64,000 nt of DNA, from assembly GCA_030522415.1 (NCBI GenBank), contig CM060121.1, forward strand, positions 5,918,476 to 5,982,475. The letters are read 5' to 3'. A program made the position numbers and the translations under genes. Source of the DNA: Channallabes apus. Taxonomy: Eukaryota; Chordata; Actinopteri; Siluriformes; Clariidae. Under the pieces are notes generated by a model, which saw only the letters and a list, made by a program, of their open reading frames with translations, was not told where the DNA came from and did not search any database. Shown here one piece after another: positions 61,289 to 64,000 of this stretch. Numbering within the stretch: the first letter of the stretch is position 1; each line of letters opens with the position of its first letter.

Positions 61289-62107
61289 CTCAGCAAAAAA
61301 AGAAATGTCCTCTGACTTTCAACTGTTTTTACTTTCAGTAAACTTAATGTGTAAATATTTGTATGAACACTAAAAGAGTCGACACCATAAGACATAAACT
61401 AAAAATGTTTCACAATGTGTCCCTGAATGAAGGGAGGCTAAAAATCAGTCAGTACCAGTCAGTATCTGGTGGCCACCAGCTGCTTGAAGTACTGCAGTGC
61501 ATCTCCTCCTCATGGACTGGACCAGATTTGTCAGTTCTTGCTGTGAGATGGAGGGATTGTGTGTTCCTGGTGTGACTCGGGCAGTTGTTGTGGCCATCCT
61601 GTACCTGTCACGCAGGTGTGATATTCGGATGTACCCATCCTGTGCAGGTATTGTTACACGTGGTCTTCCACTGCGAGGATGATCAGCTGTCCTCCCTGTG
61701 GCGCTGTCTTAGGCGTCTCACAGTGGCGCCTTACATGGCGATTTATTACCCTATAGCCACATCAGCAGTCCTCATGCCTCCCTGCAGCATGCCTAATGCA
61801 CGTTCACGCAGATGAGCAGGGACCCTGGGCATCTTGCTTTGGGTGTTTTTCACAGTCGGTAGACAAGTCTCTTTAGTGTCCTGCGTTTTTAGAACTGTGA
61901 CCTTAAATGCCTACTTTCTGTAAGCTGTTAAGGTCTTAACGACCATTCCACAGGTGCATGTTAATTAATTGATTATGGTTAATTGAACATGCATGGAAAA
62001 CATTGTTTAAACCCTTTACAATGAAGATCTGTAAAGTTATTTGGATTTTTACAACATTATTGTAGAAATACACAGTCCTGAAAAAGCGACGTTTATTTTT
62101 TGCTGAG
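61289..62107 (-). mobile_element. Tc1-like element, non-autonomous, 819 bp
   Basis: Termini CTCAGCAAAAAAAGAAATGT and TTTTTTGCTGAG with flanking TA. On the minus strand a decayed transposase N-terminus can be read (MPRVPAHLRERALGML at about 61835), with stops; the DDE core is missing. It begins six bases after the end of the preceding Tc1-like element. Confidence 0.92.
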
Positions 62108-62439
62108 TATATATATTTTATATAACCAATTACTTTTTCCACAATTATTGGCACCCCTAACAATTCTCATAAAATTTATGTAATTTATCTGTAATTTTTA
62201 CAGTAGTTTATAAAGTTAATTATAACAACTACAAACTTTTAATTCATAATTAATGACTACAGTGGGAGCCACGCCAAATAGCCGCGACAGTGTGGCTGAA
62301 GTGTGAATGGCGGGTGAATGGCCTTTGCACGCCGTAATCCCCCCTCCCTTTTCTGGCTGAAAGGCGTGTCAAGATTTCACAGTAAACACGCCCATTCAAG
62401 CCCAATTTATTCATTTACCTGGTGCCACCACTAGATGGC

Positions 62440-62600
62440 GCTTCGTTCTCAAGAACACGTTAAAACAAGCCAGCTGCGCTGAGTTGCAATCACGTGATTT
62501 TAACAACCCGCCTCCACCCCCGCCGAACTGACGCTGCCAAACTACAGAGATGAAGATGGCGGCTTAACGGACTATTCGTGGTAAGTGATGTTTTATTTTA
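62440..62600 (+). promoter_or_regulatory. CpG-rich promoter and non-coding first exon
   Basis: GC- and CpG-rich sequence (CCGCCTCCACCCCCGCCG), a CACGTG box near 62491, and AAGATGGCGGC at 62553-62563, a perfect YY1-type motif typically found just downstream of a start site. The presumed first exon ends TTCGTG|GTAAGTG at 62580. A five-codon ORF (MKMAA) at 62550-62567 overlaps the motif. The gene itself is not identified. Confidence 0.55.
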
Positions 62601-63349
62601 TAAAATGTGTTTGGGGTAGTTTACAGTTTATTTCCCAGTTTAGTTTTTTATTGGCCGTTTTAAATATCACTGGCAGCACCAGCAGCGGTCAGATGTGACT
62701 TTAGAGAACTTAATGATCTGTTTACCAAGTCTGGAGTTAATATTACAGCTTACTGTCAGTGTCACACACTCACAATGTCACTCCACTTTAACTCAAAAAC
62801 ATGCTCAAGCTTCGACAATACTATTAATGTCCCTATTACAAGAGCTGCACTACCCGATGAAGAGTGTTTGTGTTCTCTGTAAATACTGAGAGAATCTCAC
62901 CGCGTGTTGTCTGGATAAATTCAGCGCTTATTTATTCTCTGGTTAAGAGTTAATCTGCAGGTTATTTCTGTGACTGTAATATAATGTGATGCAGTTGATG
63001 AGGGACACAGACTGAGGGGAGCTGTACAGGAGCTAGTAACGCTCATAACCCGGTTTATATTTTATACACTTTGTACGGGACTTTCCGCGGTAGCGCGAGC
63101 GCTTAGTTAACGAGCTGGATAACAACACAGAAGTGTTTATCAGTTAGGAGGAGGAGGGGGGAGGTGTGTGTGTGTGTGTAGGGGGGAGGTGTGTGTGTGT
63201 GTGTGTGTGAGGGGCTTCAGTAAGTTATAGTTTGGCTTCAGGGATGAACTAATGCTCATATACGAGTGTTATATCGCTTAACTTATTTGTATGAGAAGCG
63301 CATTAAGTAAATTCCCGGTTAATTTAATGCAGACGATAATACAGACAGT

Positions 63350-63487
63350 CACTGGTTAACACTAGCACTGTTCACTGGTTAACACTAACACTGTTCACTG
63401 GTTAACACTAACACTGTTCACTGGTTAACACTAACACTGTTCACTGGTTAACACTAACACTGTTCACTGGTTAACATTAGCACAGGC
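63350..63487. repeat. 23-bp minisatellite, six units
   Basis: Units start CACTGGTTAACACTAACACT with one- or two-base differences, in tandem without spacers. It lies in the inferred first intron of the terminal gene. Confidence 0.95.
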
Positions 63488-63639
63488 AGTTTATTTACAT
63501 TACAGAATCCCCAAAACAGTACTTTACACACTCTGTGGTAAATAGGTTTATTAATATATTTTATTTTTATTAGAACTATATGTTCTGTAAAGTTTATTTG
63601 TCTTTGTCTTGACTAAATTCTCCTGTTGTCTTTAAGCAG

Positions 63640-63785
63640 AGCCCCGCTGTGGAGGATTGGGGGGTCAGACGGCTGACGGCTGGACTTTTGGAGCTACAGG
63701 ACTGGAGGAGCCTGAACAAGCTGTTGACGGAGCTGTAGGAGGGATGACGTCACAGTCCGACAGCTTTAGAATGATGTTTGATCAG
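63640..63785 (+). CDS. candidate second exon of a gene leaving the window
   Basis: Acceptor CTTTAAGCAG at 63639, then GC-rich exon-like sequence. An ATG at 63744 opens MTSQSDSFRMMFDQ before a weak donor-like GTCTAC at 63786; read through, the frame stops six codons later. An in-frame stop precedes the ATG, as expected for a start. I do not recognise the protein. It may instead be wholly untranslated. Confidence 0.3.
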
Positions 63786-64000
63786 GTCTACTGTATATTC
63801 TGAACATAGTACTGCAAAATGTCTGATACAGTACTTTGGGGGAAACAAAGACTTAAACTGTTAAGTAATAACATTATTAATAACAAATATGTAATAGTTT
63901 TGATACTTGAAAAATTAATATTTTAATGTAAAAGGACTATAGATAGAGACTTATAAGCAGCTGGTGTATCCGGGTTGTTTAATGAACTTTAAGCAAAAAG

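Noticed and set aside
59774..62160. Outer transposon suggested by ATTATTGGCACCCCT at both ends
   Set aside because: The two copies are in the same orientation, so they are not inverted termini, and no target duplication was found.
63350..63487. CRISPR-like regular repeats
   Set aside because: Units are contiguous with no unique spacers, and the genome is vertebrate; it is a minisatellite.

Overview
This is 64 kb of an AT-rich vertebrate nuclear genome packed with transposable elements, almost certainly from a teleost fish. The Tc1-like transposons, BED-finger hAT elements, PIF/Harbinger elements, LINE with a combined endonuclease/reverse transcriptase ORF, chromodomain Gypsy element and DANA/Mermaid-type tRNA SINEs together form a typical teleost mix. 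I suspect an ostariophysan such as a catfish, but the sequence alone does not prove this.

Two immune-type receptor genes can be reconstructed on the minus strand. Every intron is phase 1 and every exon joins in frame. Gene 1 (30449 down to 20814, seven exons, 382 aa) encodes a signal peptide, an Ig V-like domain without the canonical disulfide, a C2-like domain, a glycosylated stalk, a membrane segment and a tail with three ITIM-type tyrosine motifs. Gene 2 (51751 down to about 36845, six exons, 276 aa) has near-identical V and C2 exons but a different, much shorter stalk, an unrelated membrane segment with a buried Glu, and almost no tail. Both resemble the CD2/SLAM family. They look like a paired set, with one inhibitory-type and one short-tailed receptor. 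V-domain differences are mostly amino-acid-changing, while the C2 domain is more balanced.

Layout: 1-20 kb is intergenic, with a Gypsy element inside a LINE (4.7-7.1 kb), two SINEs with clear target-site duplications (9.3-10.0 kb), and a three-layer nest of hAT, Harbinger-like element and LINE with an intact 953-codon ORF (11.7-17.3 kb). Gene 1 fills 20.8-30.5 kb. From 31 to 36.8 kb there are SINEs and one arm of a local duplication. Gene 2 fills 36.8-51.8 kb; its 9.5-kb third intron is crowded with Tc1, hAT, Harbinger, LINE, SINE and a C-rich minisatellite. From 51.8 to 53.6 kb the gene 2 promoter region is tandemly duplicated, one copy being split by a Tc1-like element. From 54 to 62 kb are two hAT elements with perfect 8-bp target duplications inside an older TTAA-type element, then two abutting Tc1-like elements. 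The last 1.6 kb looks like a CpG-rich promoter and first exons of a plus-strand gene that leaves the window.

Target-site duplications and internal empty-site comparisons give relative insertion ages for many elements. No tRNA, rRNA, CRISPR or prokaryotic features were seen.
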